Shown: positions 48,066 to 58,200, numbered from the stretch's first letter. The stretch is 64,000 bases of DNA from Geitlerinema sp. BBD 1991-9 (GCA_001657325.1 LWRO01000005.1:1-64000); one strand, 5' to 3'. Numbers and translations are program-made. The notes: generated by a model not told the origin, from the sequence alone.

Positions 48066-49193
48066 TTGAGTGCTGTGCCGCCAACTCGTTCGTCCTTTAC
48101 AGGCGGGCGCTCGACCCGCCGCCAGTTCCTGAAGGGATCCGCTGCTGCCTTAACCAGTTCGATTCTGTCGAGCTGTGGTTGGACGCTTGCTAACGTTCGC
48201 ACGAGCGTGCAGACAGCTTCTGACATCCTCTATATCTACACTTGGGCGGGCTATACCGACCGGGAACTTCTCGATCTGTTTTACAAAGAAACGAAAATTC
48301 GCGTTGTCGCGGATGTGTTTTCCTCTAACGAGGAGATGCTCGCCAAGGTGCAGGCCGGGGCAGGAGGCGCGTACAGCGTTATCTATCCCTCCGATTACAT
48401 GGTGCGACAACAGATCGATCTCAATATGTTGATGGAGATCGATAAATCCCGTCTTCAAGGACTCGATCGACTGTTCCCTCAATTTCAAAGTCCCATTTAC
48501 GATCGAGACAATCGCTACAGCATTCCCCTCAGTTGGGGAACGACCGGCTTGGTCTACAACACCACCGTCCTCGACCCGCCGCCAGACGATTGGGACTATC
48601 TGTGGGCAAACCGGCGACAACTCGCCAAGCGTATGACCTTACTCAACGACCAACGAGAAGTTTTCGGAGCTGCCCTGCGAACCCTCGGTTACTCCTACAA
48701 CTCCACGGATCTCGAGGAAATCCGCGCCGCTTATGAAAAACTGCTCCAACTCAAACCCGCTATCGCGGCCTTTAACTCTGACGCTTGGCGCTCGCAAATT
48801 CTCACGGGGGATCTCAAAATCGCGATGTGCTACTCCTCCGATGCCAACGAGGTCATACAAGAAAACAGCGATCTCGCCTACGCACTCCCCCGCAGCGGTT
48901 CTTCAATCTGGATGGATACCCTCGTCATCCCTCGAACGGCACCCAATATCGAGGGTGCTTATGCGTGGTTGAACTTTATGCTACGCCCGGAAATTGCCGC
49001 GCGAACTTGCGAGCGTCTCAGTTTTGCTACCCCCAATGCCAAAGCCTTCGACCTCCTTCCCCCTGAAGTCCAAACCAACACGAGCCTGTTTCCTCCTGAA
49101 TCGGCTTTAGAAAAATCGGAAAGTCTCGAACCCATGCCCCCCGACATTGGGGAGATTTACAATCGCTATTGGACGAAACTTACGAGTGGGTAG
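48066..49193 (+). CDS. potD: spermidine/putrescine substrate-binding protein
   Basis: 375 aa. A Tat-type leader with twin arginine (STRRQFLKGSAAALTSS) runs into the lipobox LSSC, so the protein is a Tat-exported lipoprotein candidate. The mature part starts DILYIYTWAGYTDRELLDLF and contains SDYMVRQQIDLNML and SYNSTD, typical of the PotD/PotF fold that binds polyamines in the periplasm. The start is a TTG; an in-frame GTG three codons on is possible. A 263-bp gap separates it from potA. Confidence 0.9.
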   Translation: MSAVPPTRSSFTGGRSTRRQFLKGSAAALTSSILSSCGWTLANVRTSVQTASDILYIYTWAGYTDRELLDLFYKETKIRVVADVFSSNEEMLAKVQAGAGGAYSVIYPSDYMVRQQIDLNMLMEIDKSRLQGLDRLFPQFQSPIYDRDNRYSIPLSWGTTGLVYNTTVLDPPPDDWDYLWANRRQLAKRMTLLNDQREVFGAALRTLGYSYNSTDLEEIRAAYEKLLQLKPAIAAFNSDAWRSQILTGDLKIAMCYSSDANEVIQENSDLAYALPRSGSSIWMDTLVIPRTAPNIEGAYAWLNFMLRPEIAARTCERLSFATPNAKAFDLLPPEVQTNTSLFPPESALEKSESLEPMPPDIGEIYNRYWTKLTSG

Positions 49194-49274
49194 TTACAGT
49201 GAAGAGTAAAGAGTGAAGAGCGAACAGTTTAGAAATTCGATAACTCTAGACTCTTTGTCGTAACGTCCAAGTCT

Positions 49275-50213
49275 TTGTTCTCTGTTCCTGTTTTAGCTGT
49301 GTCTGTATCGCCTTCTCCCTCTTCACCCACACCCGCTCCAACCCCAGATGTCGATAAGGCACGATTGGGGACGCGCTGGCTCGGGCCGCTGGCATTGCTC
49401 GGCTTGCCAGGGTTGTGGTTATTACTGTTGTTGGTGTTACCCACCCTCGTCATTTTCGAGTTGAGCCTCGTTCCCAACATCCGACCGGGGGATGTGGTCA
49501 ACCCATCGGGCATCGATAACTATCTGCTCGTCTTCAATCCCGCCAATTTTCGGGTTTTAGTTCGATCGATGGTCTTCGCTCTGGGAACGACCGTGCTCTG
49601 TCTCGGTTTCGGATTCCCCGTTGCCTACTGGATTGCCGTCCTCGCGCCGAAATCCTGGCGGAACTTACTACTGCTGGGATTCGTGTTACCCCTGTGGACG
49701 TCGTCTTTGCTGCGAACCTACGCCTGGATTACCATCCTGCGTCCGACGGGCGTGCTTAACTCCCTCCTGTCAACCTTGGGACTCCCAACGCTAGAAATTC
49801 TCAACCGGACTCCAGCGGTTCTCATCGGTATGAGTTACAGTTTTCTGCCTTATATGGTGCTGATTCTGTACTCTTCTCTCGAAAAACTCGATCGACAGCT
49901 CCTCGAAGCCTCGGCTGATTTGGGCGCAACCCCGCCTCAGACGTTTTGGAAAATCACCGTTCCACAAACGTTTCCCGGCATTGCCGCCGGTTCGCTGCTC
50001 GTCTTCATCACCAGTCTCGGCGATTTCGTCGATCCTGAATTGCTCGGGGGAGCGTCGAGTATGACGGTTGCTCGCCTTATTTACAATCAGTTCTTAGGAC
50101 AAACGCCCAACTGGGGATTTGGCTCGGCGCTGAGCATGGTGCTAATTTTAGCGGTAAGCGTCTCGATCGCTCTGCTGCTGAAATACGGCGATTCTTCTGC
50201 CACACAACGCTAG
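49275..50213 (+). CDS. potB: spermidine/putrescine ABC transporter permease PotB
   Basis: 312 aa with six membrane helices. The EAA loop that docks on PotA is LEASADLGATPPQTFWKITVPQTFPGI. The poorly conserved Pro-rich N-terminus (~1-28) makes the TTG start uncertain. Between potD and potC; a perfect 14-bp hairpin follows three bases after the stop. Confidence 0.9.
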   Translation: MFSVPVLAVSVSPSPSSPTPAPTPDVDKARLGTRWLGPLALLGLPGLWLLLLLVLPTLVIFELSLVPNIRPGDVVNPSGIDNYLLVFNPANFRVLVRSMVFALGTTVLCLGFGFPVAYWIAVLAPKSWRNLLLLGFVLPLWTSSLLRTYAWITILRPTGVLNSLLSTLGLPTLEILNRTPAVLIGMSYSFLPYMVLILYSSLEKLDRQLLEASADLGATPPQTFWKITVPQTFPGIAAGSLLVFITSLGDFVDPELLGGASSMTVARLIYNQFLGQTPNWGFGSALSMVLILAVSVSIALLLKYGDSSATQR

Positions 50214-50215
50214 TC

Positions 50216-50273
50216 GGCGAGCCGCGAACTTCTCGGGCGAACCGCATCCACTGCTCGCTGTTCGCGGCTCGCC
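50216..50273 (+). promoter_or_regulatory. perfect hairpin between potB and potC
   Basis: Arms GGCGAGCCGCGAAC (50216-50229) and GTTCGCGGCTCGCC (50260-50273), 14 bp without mismatch, loop 30 nt, no T-run. The position, 3 nt after the potB stop and 27 nt before potC, suggests an mRNA-stability or attenuation element, or a dispersed repeat, since GTTCGCGGCTCGC also occurs at 46394. Confidence 0.7.
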
Positions 50274-50300
50274 GTTCACGGTAAAACGCCCCTACCTCCT

Positions 50301-51179
50301 ATGACTGAAACTGTCTGCCATTCTCAATCCGATCTTCCCGAACCTCCCAACTCCTCTGACGATCTTCCCCCCGACATGGCCACTTCTCGAACTCAACCGC
50401 GTGTTTCCTGGCAATCCCTATTCGTCGGGGTGATGTTTGCGTTTATGTATCTGCCGATCGCGGTTTTGGCGGTTTATAGCGTAAACGACTCTGCTTATAG
50501 TGCAGCTTGGGAAGGATTTACACTGAATTGGTACGCTCGACTGCTGCAAGACGCGCGCATTTTTTCTGCTCTGCGAAACAGTCTCACGGTCGCGCTGAGT
50601 GCAGTTGGCGTATCAGCTGTTTTGGGAACGCTCATGGCAGTGGGGTTAGCCCGATATCGCTTCCTGGGTAAGAAACTCTATCTCGGTATTTCTTATCTCC
50701 CTTTAATTGTTCCCGATATCGCGATTGCTGTCGCGACGTTGGTTTTTCTCGCAGCCGTCGGTTTTTCATTGAGTTTGTGGACGATCGTCGCCGCTCATAT
50801 TGTCTTCTGTTTGGCGTACATCGCTATCGTCGTCTCGACGCGCTTAGCCGATTTAGATGCCAATTTAGAAGAAGCGGCGCTCGATTTGGGGGCGACCCCG
50901 ATTCAAGCCTTTCTTAAAGTATTGTTACCCCAGCTGATGCCCGGTATCGTATCGGGATGTCTGCTGGCGTTTGTCCTCAGTTTAGACGACTTTCTCATCG
51001 CAAGCTTCACCGCTGGTGCTGGGGCAACAACGTTACCGATGGAAATTTTTAGCCGAATCCGCACGGGGGTTAAACCCGATATTAACGCCCTAAGCGTTAT
51101 CCTCATTTTAGTATCTGGACTTTTGGCTTTCGTTGCCGAATACTTACGCTATCGAAGTGAAGCGAAACAACAGCGATAA
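50301..51179 (+). CDS. potC: spermidine/putrescine ABC transporter permease PotC
   Basis: 292 aa, six membrane helices. EAA loop EEAALDLGATPIQAFLKVLLPQLMPGI. FAFMYLPIAVLAVYSVNDS near the start and LSLDDFLIASFTAGAGATTLP are typical PotC stretches. It has a ~35-residue hydrophilic N-terminal extension. Last gene of the pot cluster. Confidence 0.92.
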   Translation: MTETVCHSQSDLPEPPNSSDDLPPDMATSRTQPRVSWQSLFVGVMFAFMYLPIAVLAVYSVNDSAYSAAWEGFTLNWYARLLQDARIFSALRNSLTVALSAVGVSAVLGTLMAVGLARYRFLGKKLYLGISYLPLIVPDIAIAVATLVFLAAVGFSLSLWTIVAAHIVFCLAYIAIVVSTRLADLDANLEEAALDLGATPIQAFLKVLLPQLMPGIVSGCLLAFVLSLDDFLIASFTAGAGATTLPMEIFSRIRTGVKPDINALSVILILVSGLLAFVAEYLRYRSEAKQQR

Positions 51180-51553
51180 GCGGCGGAGATCGCTAAAAAA
51201 GCTAGGAACCCAACCCATGCGAATCGGTCGGGTCGTCCTAGCAGCGTACAGTTGAGAACCATTACTTGCTCAGACGATTCAGCGTTAGCTGAGTTCCGTC
51301 AGAAGAGTCGCCTTCACACCACACCCTAATAGATGTTAATCGATCGACCGACCGTCGAAAAGTTGTTTGTGACAGTTAGGCGATCGACATGACCAGCGGC
51401 CAAGCCTCAGCACAGACAGGACACATTAGAAAACAGCCGTCAGAATTTCACTGAAGTCGAACGAACGGCCAAACCAGAAAACCTCGCGTTCGAGTCTCAA
51501 AATACAAGCGTTTTCTACCATAAGAAAATCGTCGATCGACAATCGTAAATCGA
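51180..51553. other. intergenic between potC and the MscS gene
   Basis: 374 bp, no gene seen on either strand. Likely contains the MscS promoter. Confidence 0.4.
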
Positions 51554-53092
51554 ATGAGGCTTTTTGGTCAGCTAGTCGGAATATTTCTCGGAGGCGTCGC
51601 GATCGCGATCCTGGCGTTCCAACCTGTCGTTGCACAAGACAATATAGCGAACACCGCTCCAGCTCTCGTGGACGGACAAATATTGTTTGAAGTGAGTTCT
51701 TCGGGACAGTTCCTCGCCCAAGAACGAGCGGACTTTATCAACGAACAATTGCAAAAGGCTGCGGACACGCCAGGTGTTGAATTAGTCGAAGTCGTTTCAC
51801 GCAACGATTTGCCCGCGATCTTGCTAGACCGAAGCTATCTGATGACGGTGACGGAAAGGGATGCAGAAGCGGGACGAACGGCAGCGCAACAGGCGGCAAT
51901 TTGGGCGGAAGCCATTCACCAAGCGCTTTTCAAAGCCAACCAAGAACGAAGTCTCGCTTTTTTACAACACGCACTCGTCAAGGTCGTCCTCGCCTTAGCC
52001 TTGGCGGCCTTTTTACACTGGGGCGCCGCACAGGTCTTGCGACTGTCTGGCGTTGAGACGGGAGAGCCAGGACGCTTGGGAGGGGGACAATGGCTGGTGC
52101 TGAATACGACTCGCGCCACAATTTGGTTGGCAACAGCCTACTACATCAGCAACGTGTTCCCTTTAACTCGCCAGTGGAGTTACAACCTTCGTCAACGCAT
52201 CTCCAACAGTCTCACCGCCCCGATTCTTCCCATTGACGACAATACTTACTCGGCGATCGACCTGTTGGTTCTTGCCATGCTGTTGTTGGGACTTGTCGTT
52301 TCAGCGAACCATCTGAGTTCTGTTTTGCGTTCGCGGGTTTTACAAATCGCCCACTTAAACCGTGCAGCGCAAGATATCATCGCAACGGTTCTCAAGTACT
52401 CACTCATCGTCATTGGCACCGTAGTGGTGTTTAATCTCTGGGGGGTGAATTTGACTTCGCTAACGGTTCTCGCAGGTGCTCTCAGTGTGGGAATCGGTTT
52501 TGGGTTCCAAGATATTGCGAAAAATTTGGGAAGCGGTATCGTTCTGTTGTTCGAGCGTCCCATTCAAGTCGGAGATTTCATTGAAGTGGGGGAATACGTG
52601 GGAACGGTCGAGCGTATTGGGAGCCGCAGTACTCTGATTCGCACCCTCGATCGCGTTTCGATTATTGTCCCAAACTCCCGTTTTTTGGAAACTGAGGTCA
52701 TCAACTGGAGTCACGACAACCCGGTTTCTCGATTGCGTCTGCCCGTTGGCGTAGCCTACGGCTCGAACTTATCCACCGTCAAACAGGCGCTTCTGGCTGC
52801 CACACGACGCCACTCGCAGGTGTTACCCACACCACCGCCGAAAGTGCTGTTCGTCGGTTTGGGCGATAGTTCTTTAGACTTTGAGTTGTTGGTCTGGTGT
52901 GCCGACCCGAGCCAGCAATACGACCTCAAAAGCGATTTGTATTTTTCGATCGAAACGGAACTCAAGATCGCGGGTGTAGAAATTCCCTTTCCTCAGCGGG
53001 ATTTAAACCTCCGGACGGGGCAGCTTCCCATCGCACTGTCGCCTCAGTTGGAGAAGATGTTGGGGCAACTGCTCGATCGGTTCGGACGCTAA
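51554..53092 (+). CDS. mechanosensitive ion channel, MscS family
   Basis: 512 aa. Signal peptide (~1-27, ending VVAQ), a soluble periplasmic domain (~30-130), then about five membrane helices. The pore-lining helix and beta domain are recognisable in LTVLAGALSVGIGFGFQDIAKNLGSGIVLLFERPIQVGDFIEVG (~300-345), followed by a C-terminal cytoplasmic domain. It opens under membrane tension to release osmolytes. Monocistronic by spacing. Confidence 0.93.
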   Translation: MRLFGQLVGIFLGGVAIAILAFQPVVAQDNIANTAPALVDGQILFEVSSSGQFLAQERADFINEQLQKAADTPGVELVEVVSRNDLPAILLDRSYLMTVTERDAEAGRTAAQQAAIWAEAIHQALFKANQERSLAFLQHALVKVVLALALAAFLHWGAAQVLRLSGVETGEPGRLGGGQWLVLNTTRATIWLATAYYISNVFPLTRQWSYNLRQRISNSLTAPILPIDDNTYSAIDLLVLAMLLLGLVVSANHLSSVLRSRVLQIAHLNRAAQDIIATVLKYSLIVIGTVVVFNLWGVNLTSLTVLAGALSVGIGFGFQDIAKNLGSGIVLLFERPIQVGDFIEVGEYVGTVERIGSRSTLIRTLDRVSIIVPNSRFLETEVINWSHDNPVSRLRLPVGVAYGSNLSTVKQALLAATRRHSQVLPTPPPKVLFVGLGDSSLDFELLVWCADPSQQYDLKSDLYFSIETELKIAGVEIPFPQRDLNLRTGQLPIALSPQLEKMLGQLLDRFGR

Positions 53093-53546
53093 AGGTTACG
53101 GCTGGGAAAGCTAAAATTAGCTTTTTACGAGTCGATCTTTTTAACGTCCTTGGGAGAAGGTTTCACTCTCTGCAATCTCGGTGGAGCAATCGACTTGACC
53201 GCTTCCGATTGTCTTTCCCGCCTACCCTCCCAACACCGATGCTATTTCGTCAAAATCGTTGTTCGATTAGCGTCTGTATTCTTTCTCGCTCTTTCCGAAG
53301 CAGTATCGTCAAAATCGTTGTCCGAAAAGCGTAACCCGACCCGACGGTTGACCGACAACCGTATCAAACTCGAAGTAAATCTGAGTGCCACCTGTAGACG
53401 AGAGCCACACTTCGCTGAAAATATTAAAGAATAGAGGAAGTGGTAGGATTGCAGGTTTAGCCAACAGGGACGGGGAAAGTTTCACCTCGGGCGTGAATTT
53501 CGCCACCACCTCAACTTCAGCTCACTTATTGACGACGGGAGAGACC
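53093..53546. other. intergenic upstream of gshA
   Basis: 454 bp. A short palindrome AAAGCTAAAATTAGCTTT plus TT at 53107-53126 may terminate the MscS transcript. A direct repeat GTCAAAATCGTTGT occurs twice (near 53249 and 53308). Open frames here look spurious; the gshA frame is open back to 53385 but the family start is at 53547. Confidence 0.5.
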
Positions 53547-54698
53547 ATGCTGTTACCCAAAGGATTTGAAATCGAAATGTACACGGGCACTTTCGACGGT
53601 GACATCGTGGGACTCTCCGATCGAATTGTTGCCGACCTCGATCGATTTTCACGGGAACCCGATACGCGCAATGTGGAATATACGACCGCGCCCCTGTGCT
53701 GTTACGACCAACTGCTCTGCGAATTGGTTCGCCCGCGCCAAATTCTGCGTCAGTACCTTCAAAAACTGGGCGATTATACGTTAATCCCCGGAAGTACGCT
53801 ATCTCTCGGCGATAGTCGTCGTTTTTTTCGCTCAGATCCCAAGAATCCCTATCACGGGTTGATCGAACAGGCCTACGGTACGACGGTGGTGACGGCGAGC
53901 GTTCATATTAACGTCGGAATTAGCGATCCAGAGGTCTTAATGCGGGCAAACCGTTTGATCCGGGTCGAAGCGCCGTTATATTTGGCGTTGAGCGCCTCAT
54001 CGCCGTTTCTCGACGGGAACGTGACGGGATACGATTCAACGCGCTGGCAGGTTTTCCCGCAAGTTCCAGACCCGGTACCGCTGTTTGAGAGTCACGCTCA
54101 CTTCGTTCGCTGGACGGAGGAGCAGTTGACGTTGGGAACGATGCAAAACGTTCGTCATTTATGGACTTCAGTGCGTCCGAACGGCGATCGCCGTCCGTAC
54201 AATCTCAATCGATTGGAGCTGCGAGTTTGCGATTTGATCGTCGATCCGATCGACTTGTTGGCAGTCACGGCAATGTTGGAAGCTCGCATTTGGCAAACCA
54301 TTACCGACCCGAGTCTCGATCCTTTGGTTCGCAGTCAATTTCCCGAACAGACTCGTGCGGAAGATTTACTGGCGCTGACGATGGAAAACGAACGAGCTGT
54401 GGCAAAACACAGTCTCGATGCGCCCCTGCGTCGTTGGGAAGATGGCAGTTCCATCGTGGCGCGAGAGTGGATCGAGCAGATTTACACGGAGGTGTTGCCC
54501 ATGGCGAAGGAACGGGGAATTCGCTGTTTTCTGTCTCCCATTCGCAAAATTTTGCGGGAGGGCAATCCGGCGCAGCAATGGCGGCAGGCTTGCGATCGAG
54601 GGAGTTCGCCGCGCGAGCAGATCGTCCGAGCGCTACGAGCTGAGATCGATCGCGAACGGGAACTCGAGGACAAGCTGTGTCGTCTGTCAGTAGCCTAG
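53547..54698 (+). CDS. gshA: glutamate-cysteine ligase, cyanobacterial type
   Basis: 383 aa. It makes gamma-glutamylcysteine, the first step of glutathione synthesis. The ATG at 53547 begins MLLPKGFEIEMYTGTFDGDI as in cyanobacterial homologues. Recognisable blocks: NVEYTTAPLCCYDQLLCEL, YTLIPGSTLSLGDSRRFFRS, TASVHINVGISDPEVLMRA, LWTSVRPNGDRRPYNLNRLE and FLSPIRKILREGNPAQQW. Complete length. A hairpin terminator follows. Confidence 0.95.
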   Translation: MLLPKGFEIEMYTGTFDGDIVGLSDRIVADLDRFSREPDTRNVEYTTAPLCCYDQLLCELVRPRQILRQYLQKLGDYTLIPGSTLSLGDSRRFFRSDPKNPYHGLIEQAYGTTVVTASVHINVGISDPEVLMRANRLIRVEAPLYLALSASSPFLDGNVTGYDSTRWQVFPQVPDPVPLFESHAHFVRWTEEQLTLGTMQNVRHLWTSVRPNGDRRPYNLNRLELRVCDLIVDPIDLLAVTAMLEARIWQTITDPSLDPLVRSQFPEQTRAEDLLALTMENERAVAKHSLDAPLRRWEDGSSIVAREWIEQIYTEVLPMAKERGIRCFLSPIRKILREGNPAQQWRQACDRGSSPREQIVRALRAEIDRERELEDKLCRLSVA

Positions 54699-54747
54699 TT
54701 TTCTCAATTAGAATATCTAATCGATCCCAACCACCTAACTCAGATTA

Positions 54748-54785
54748 GAAAAACCTATCGATCGATCTCGAGGGTTTTTCGATCG
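54748..54785 (+). terminator. probable terminator after gshA
   Basis: Stem GAAAAACCT / AGGGTTTTTC around an ATCGATCGATCTCG loop, 50 bp after the gshA stop, with the T-run inside the right arm. It could work in both directions. Confidence 0.6.
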
Positions 54786-54860
54786 GTTCGAGCGCGTTTG
54801 AATCGTTTTTAGGATCTTTATTGGGAGTTATTGTCAGAAATATCAGCTTTTTGCGACAAA

Positions 54861-55322
54861 ATGCCGAACTTAGTCCTCGTCAACCCTAAAATTCCGCCAA
54901 ATACTGGAAATATTGCCCGAACTTGCGCGGCTACCCAGACGCCACTTCACTTAGTGGGTCCGCTGGGGTTTGAAATTAGCGATCGTTATCTCAAGCGGGC
55001 GGGACTAGACTACTGGCCTTACGTGATCTGGAACTATCACGACTCGATCGAGACGTTTCAGACGGTCAGTCGTGCGGAAGGCGGACGCTGGATCGGGTTC
55101 TCGACCCGAGGGCGACAATCCTATACAAAATTTTCGTTTCGATCGAACGATTGGCTACTGTTTGGAAGTGAAACGGAGGGACTATCTCCTGAAACCTTAG
55201 ACGAATGCGACGAGAGCGTTTTCATTCCCATGTTCGAGCCACGGGTTCGTAGCTTAAACCTTTCAGTCAGTGCGGCGTTGGGACTGTTTGAATCCCTACG
55301 ACAACTCGGAAAACTCGGCTGA
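54861..55322 (+). CDS. trmL: tRNA (cytidine(34)-2'-O)-methyltransferase TrmL
   Basis: 153 aa from the ATG at 54861 (MPNLVLVNPKIPPNTGNIAR); an upstream TTG is open but not needed. SPOUT knot motifs: PPNTGNIARTCAATQTPLHLVGPLGF, LLFGSETEGLSPETL and FIPMFEPRVRSLNLSVSAAL. Methylates the wobble ribose of certain tRNA-Leu species. Confidence 0.95.
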   Translation: MPNLVLVNPKIPPNTGNIARTCAATQTPLHLVGPLGFEISDRYLKRAGLDYWPYVIWNYHDSIETFQTVSRAEGGRWIGFSTRGRQSYTKFSFRSNDWLLFGSETEGLSPETLDECDESVFIPMFEPRVRSLNLSVSAALGLFESLRQLGKLG

Positions 55323-55961
55323 GTGGTCACCCCCCCCCTCGATCGATGAGTTGGGAAAAATCGAGGACGCTCAGACTCTCGAAATTTAAGTAATTTCTCG
55401 GATTTCAGTGATAAGAAATTTCTATCAACTTCACCCTCAATTTAAATGAGTCGATCGATAGATTTTTTTATTTTCCACGCTGATAGCTCCCAGCCCTAAA
55501 ACCTCCATAAAATCGGGCTTTCACAGATTTATTGCTCCGTTTTCTTTCCCGTTGACCGAGCGTCGTACAGCCAGGGGACGAGATCGCCATAGAGTAGACG
55601 ATCGTGCCTCGATCGGCGTAAAGTTTCGTCGATATCCAGAAACCGCCAAGTTCGCAAATTTGGCAGTTCTCGAATCTCGCACTGTTTAGCAACACGCTAT
55701 CACTCGAGTGCGAAACCAGCAGTTTCGATTCGTTCTGTCGATAGAAAAACCTTGTTTTCGATTTGCTAAACTCAAGTTCAGATAAGCTTTTCAAACTTAT
55801 TGCCTTGTGTAAATCGAAAAACCAGGTTAACCTGTCCTAAGCATTATTGCTGTCAACGATCGTCAACGCTAATCAGTGTGATTTAGATCGCTAGATAGTT
55901 CGTTCGATCGGGAAGTCGAAAGACTGCTACTTACTCGCTAGATCGTCTAGGAGGTCGTTGC
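55323..55961. other. intergenic upstream of the M23 endopeptidase gene
   Basis: 639 bp. A minus-strand 108-codon frame (55468-55794) has no recognisable features and I do not support it. The right part must hold the M23 gene promoter and a long leader; I looked for a ydaO-type c-di-AMP riboswitch, common before cell-wall hydrolases, and did not find its conserved blocks. Confidence 0.45.
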
Positions 55962-58025
55962 TTGAAACGAGCGTTCCCACACCCAATCAAACCTGCCCCT
56001 GCTTGTGAGGCAGTCTCGCCAATCTCTGCAGGGCAGACGCGGTCAGTCATGCCAGAAAGTTATCGCCGAGTGAGAAACTCAGCGGCTGCCATCGGTATTG
56101 CCATTTCGATGGGAGCGTCTGGTGTTCTCTTACCCAAACAAGGGGATGCGGCAATGGCAGCCGAACCCTCGACGGCGAAAACTGCTGCAACATTGATGCC
56201 CCCCTCCATCGATAAAACAGCAGTGCTTCCAGTCGAGGAGGCGCCAAAGTCGGAAAAAGTGGCGAAAACGCCCGATAGCTCTAGTCCTCAACTGGAGCTG
56301 GCGGATTCAGACTTCGTAACACACCTCGTTCAGAGCGGTCAAACCCTGTGGAAGATCGCGCAAGCCTATGGTGTCGATGCCAACCTCATCGCAGATGCCA
56401 ACGCCATCTCGGTCGATGCGGTTCTCGAAATCGGGCAGGTGCTGAGCGTTCCCGTAACAGAAGGGATGGTCTATCCTCCGCTCGACCTCGTCTCCCCTGA
56501 ATCCGACACGACGCTTCTGATGCCGGATTCGGAGAAGGTAGCAGACAAAATCCCCGTTCGCGAAGCATCTCGTTCCGAGAGTCGATTGGCATTGGCCCCG
56601 ACCTCTCAGAATTTAGATTCAAAATATACCTTGGCCGCGATCGAACAGAACGATCGAACGATGCCCGTCGATCGACTGGCTCTAGCGAAAAAGCCCCGTC
56701 CGAGTGGCGATCTCTTGCAGGCCGATGCGACCGCAAGCGAACTACCCGATCGTCTCGAGGCGAGACCCGATCCTTCATCCGAGCAGACGTTAACCAACCT
56801 CGATCTCTCGCTCTCGATCGAATCCGATCGTTCAACTGAAGCGCACCGCGTCAGAGAAGGAGAAACGCTCGTCCAAGTCGCCCGCTTACACGGCGTTTCG
56901 GTCGAAGATTTAGTCCGAGAGAATCAAATCGGCAATCCCAACAATATCTTCGCCGGACAAGAACTGGCGATTCCGACACCCGTTGCACAGTCGGAATCCT
57001 TAACGGTGTTCGGTAACCCTACCAGTGCCGTACCGTTTCCCAATGACAAACTCCAAGTTATTCGAGAGGGTGAATCGTCCGATCGAGCGTTGCCGAATGT
57101 CGTCCTTCTCGAAAACCCACCAGCGGAAGTAGACGTTCCGAACCTCGTACCCCTTGCACCGATCGACGATGTCGAAACGGCGGAGGTTCCCGTCCTCGGC
57201 ACCGACGAGATGGCATCAGAAGACGACGCGCCCCAGTTACAGGCGTTCCAGTCTTCCGCTGATGAAAGCACCTATGCCGAGGAGCTGCAAGCGGATATCG
57301 ATCGACTGCGCGATCGCTATCGAAACTCCGAAAGCACCCCTCGCTCTCAAGTCGATCTTTCGACGGATTCGATCGCTCATGTTGACTCGAGCGAACGGAC
57401 ACTGGGTAACCTCTCGGCTGGCTCTCGCGTCAACCCCGAGTTCAACCCAGATTCTGAAACGACTGAAGAACTGGTCAAGCCGAAGCCGGAGAGTCAAGAA
57501 GTCGCGGTGGCTCCAGTGGGTTCGGCGAACTACGCGCCGATCGTCCCACCTATTTCCGTGTCTCCCGAACTACCGGCTTTATCTTCTCCCGGTGCGTACT
57601 TGCCCAAACCCGCAGCTCCCGCTGGGGGACTCGGCACGGGGAACATGGAGTTCAACGGCTATATCTGGCCGGCTCAAGGGGTCTTGAGTTCTGGTTTTGG
57701 CTGGCGTTGGGGCCGTATGCACAACGGTATCGATATCGCCGGACCGGTGGGAACGCCAATCGTCGCTGCTGCGCCGGGTACTGTGACTTACGCTCGCTGG
57801 AACGATGGCGGTTACGGAAACTTGGTGGAAGTCACGCATCCCGATGGCAGCTTGACCCTGTACGCTCACAACAATCGAATTTTGGTGAGCGAAGGCCAGC
57901 AAGTTAACCAAGGACAACAAATTGCCGAAATGGGTAACACGGGCTACAGCACTGGGCCTCACTTGCACTTTGAAATTCATCCCTCGGGACACGGTGCAGT
58001 CGATCCCTTAGCGTATCTACCCTAA
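55962..58025 (+). CDS. LysM and M23 peptidoglycan endopeptidase
   Basis: 687 aa. The TTG start is supported by a full AGGAGG site at 55949-55954, seven bases upstream. A hydrophobic segment (~46-60) probably acts as export signal. LysM domains at ~122-165 (VQSGQTLWKIAQAYGVDANL) and ~294-340 (VREGETLVQVARLHGVSVED) bind glycan; a long acidic linker follows; the M23 metallopeptidase domain is at ~560-685 with the zinc ligands in RMHNGIDIAG and GPHLHFEIHP. All catalytic residues are present. It cuts peptide cross-links during growth or septation. Confidence 0.94.
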   Translation: MKRAFPHPIKPAPACEAVSPISAGQTRSVMPESYRRVRNSAAAIGIAISMGASGVLLPKQGDAAMAAEPSTAKTAATLMPPSIDKTAVLPVEEAPKSEKVAKTPDSSSPQLELADSDFVTHLVQSGQTLWKIAQAYGVDANLIADANAISVDAVLEIGQVLSVPVTEGMVYPPLDLVSPESDTTLLMPDSEKVADKIPVREASRSESRLALAPTSQNLDSKYTLAAIEQNDRTMPVDRLALAKKPRPSGDLLQADATASELPDRLEARPDPSSEQTLTNLDLSLSIESDRSTEAHRVREGETLVQVARLHGVSVEDLVRENQIGNPNNIFAGQELAIPTPVAQSESLTVFGNPTSAVPFPNDKLQVIREGESSDRALPNVVLLENPPAEVDVPNLVPLAPIDDVETAEVPVLGTDEMASEDDAPQLQAFQSSADESTYAEELQADIDRLRDRYRNSESTPRSQVDLSTDSIAHVDSSERTLGNLSAGSRVNPEFNPDSETTEELVKPKPESQEVAVAPVGSANYAPIVPPISVSPELPALSSPGAYLPKPAAPAGGLGTGNMEFNGYIWPAQGVLSSGFGWRWGRMHNGIDIAGPVGTPIVAAAPGTVTYARWNDGGYGNLVEVTHPDGSLTLYAHNNRILVSEGQQVNQGQQIAEMGNTGYSTGPHLHFEIHPSGHGAVDPLAYLP

Positions 58026-58087
58026 CGTCGGAGATCGTTTTCAACCGACCGCGAAGTGTGGAGTGTGTGTGTGAGAATTGCTTAGAT

Positions 58088-58124
58088 GAAAGAGGAAGCT
58101 AATTGGCTTCCTCTTTCGCTTTTA
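58088..58124 (+). terminator. terminator after the M23 gene
   Basis: Perfect 12-bp stem GAAAGAGGAAGC / GCTTCCTCTTTC with a 6-nt loop followed by GCTTTT, 62 bp after the stop codon. Confidence 0.85.
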
Positions 58125-58200
58125 ATCCCCCCAATCGGTGATAATCCCCCCATCGGCGAAATGTAGATTGGCGCAAAACAGTGACGTTCCGGCTGTGTGG

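Noticed and set aside
55468-55794. Minus-strand 108-codon frame before the M23 gene
   Set aside because: No recognisable fold, no ribosome-binding site I trust, and low-complexity Ser/Arg composition; kept as intergenic.
55800-55961. Possible c-di-AMP riboswitch before the LysM/M23 gene
   Set aside because: Such riboswitches are common before cell-wall hydrolases, but the conserved sequence blocks are not seen here.
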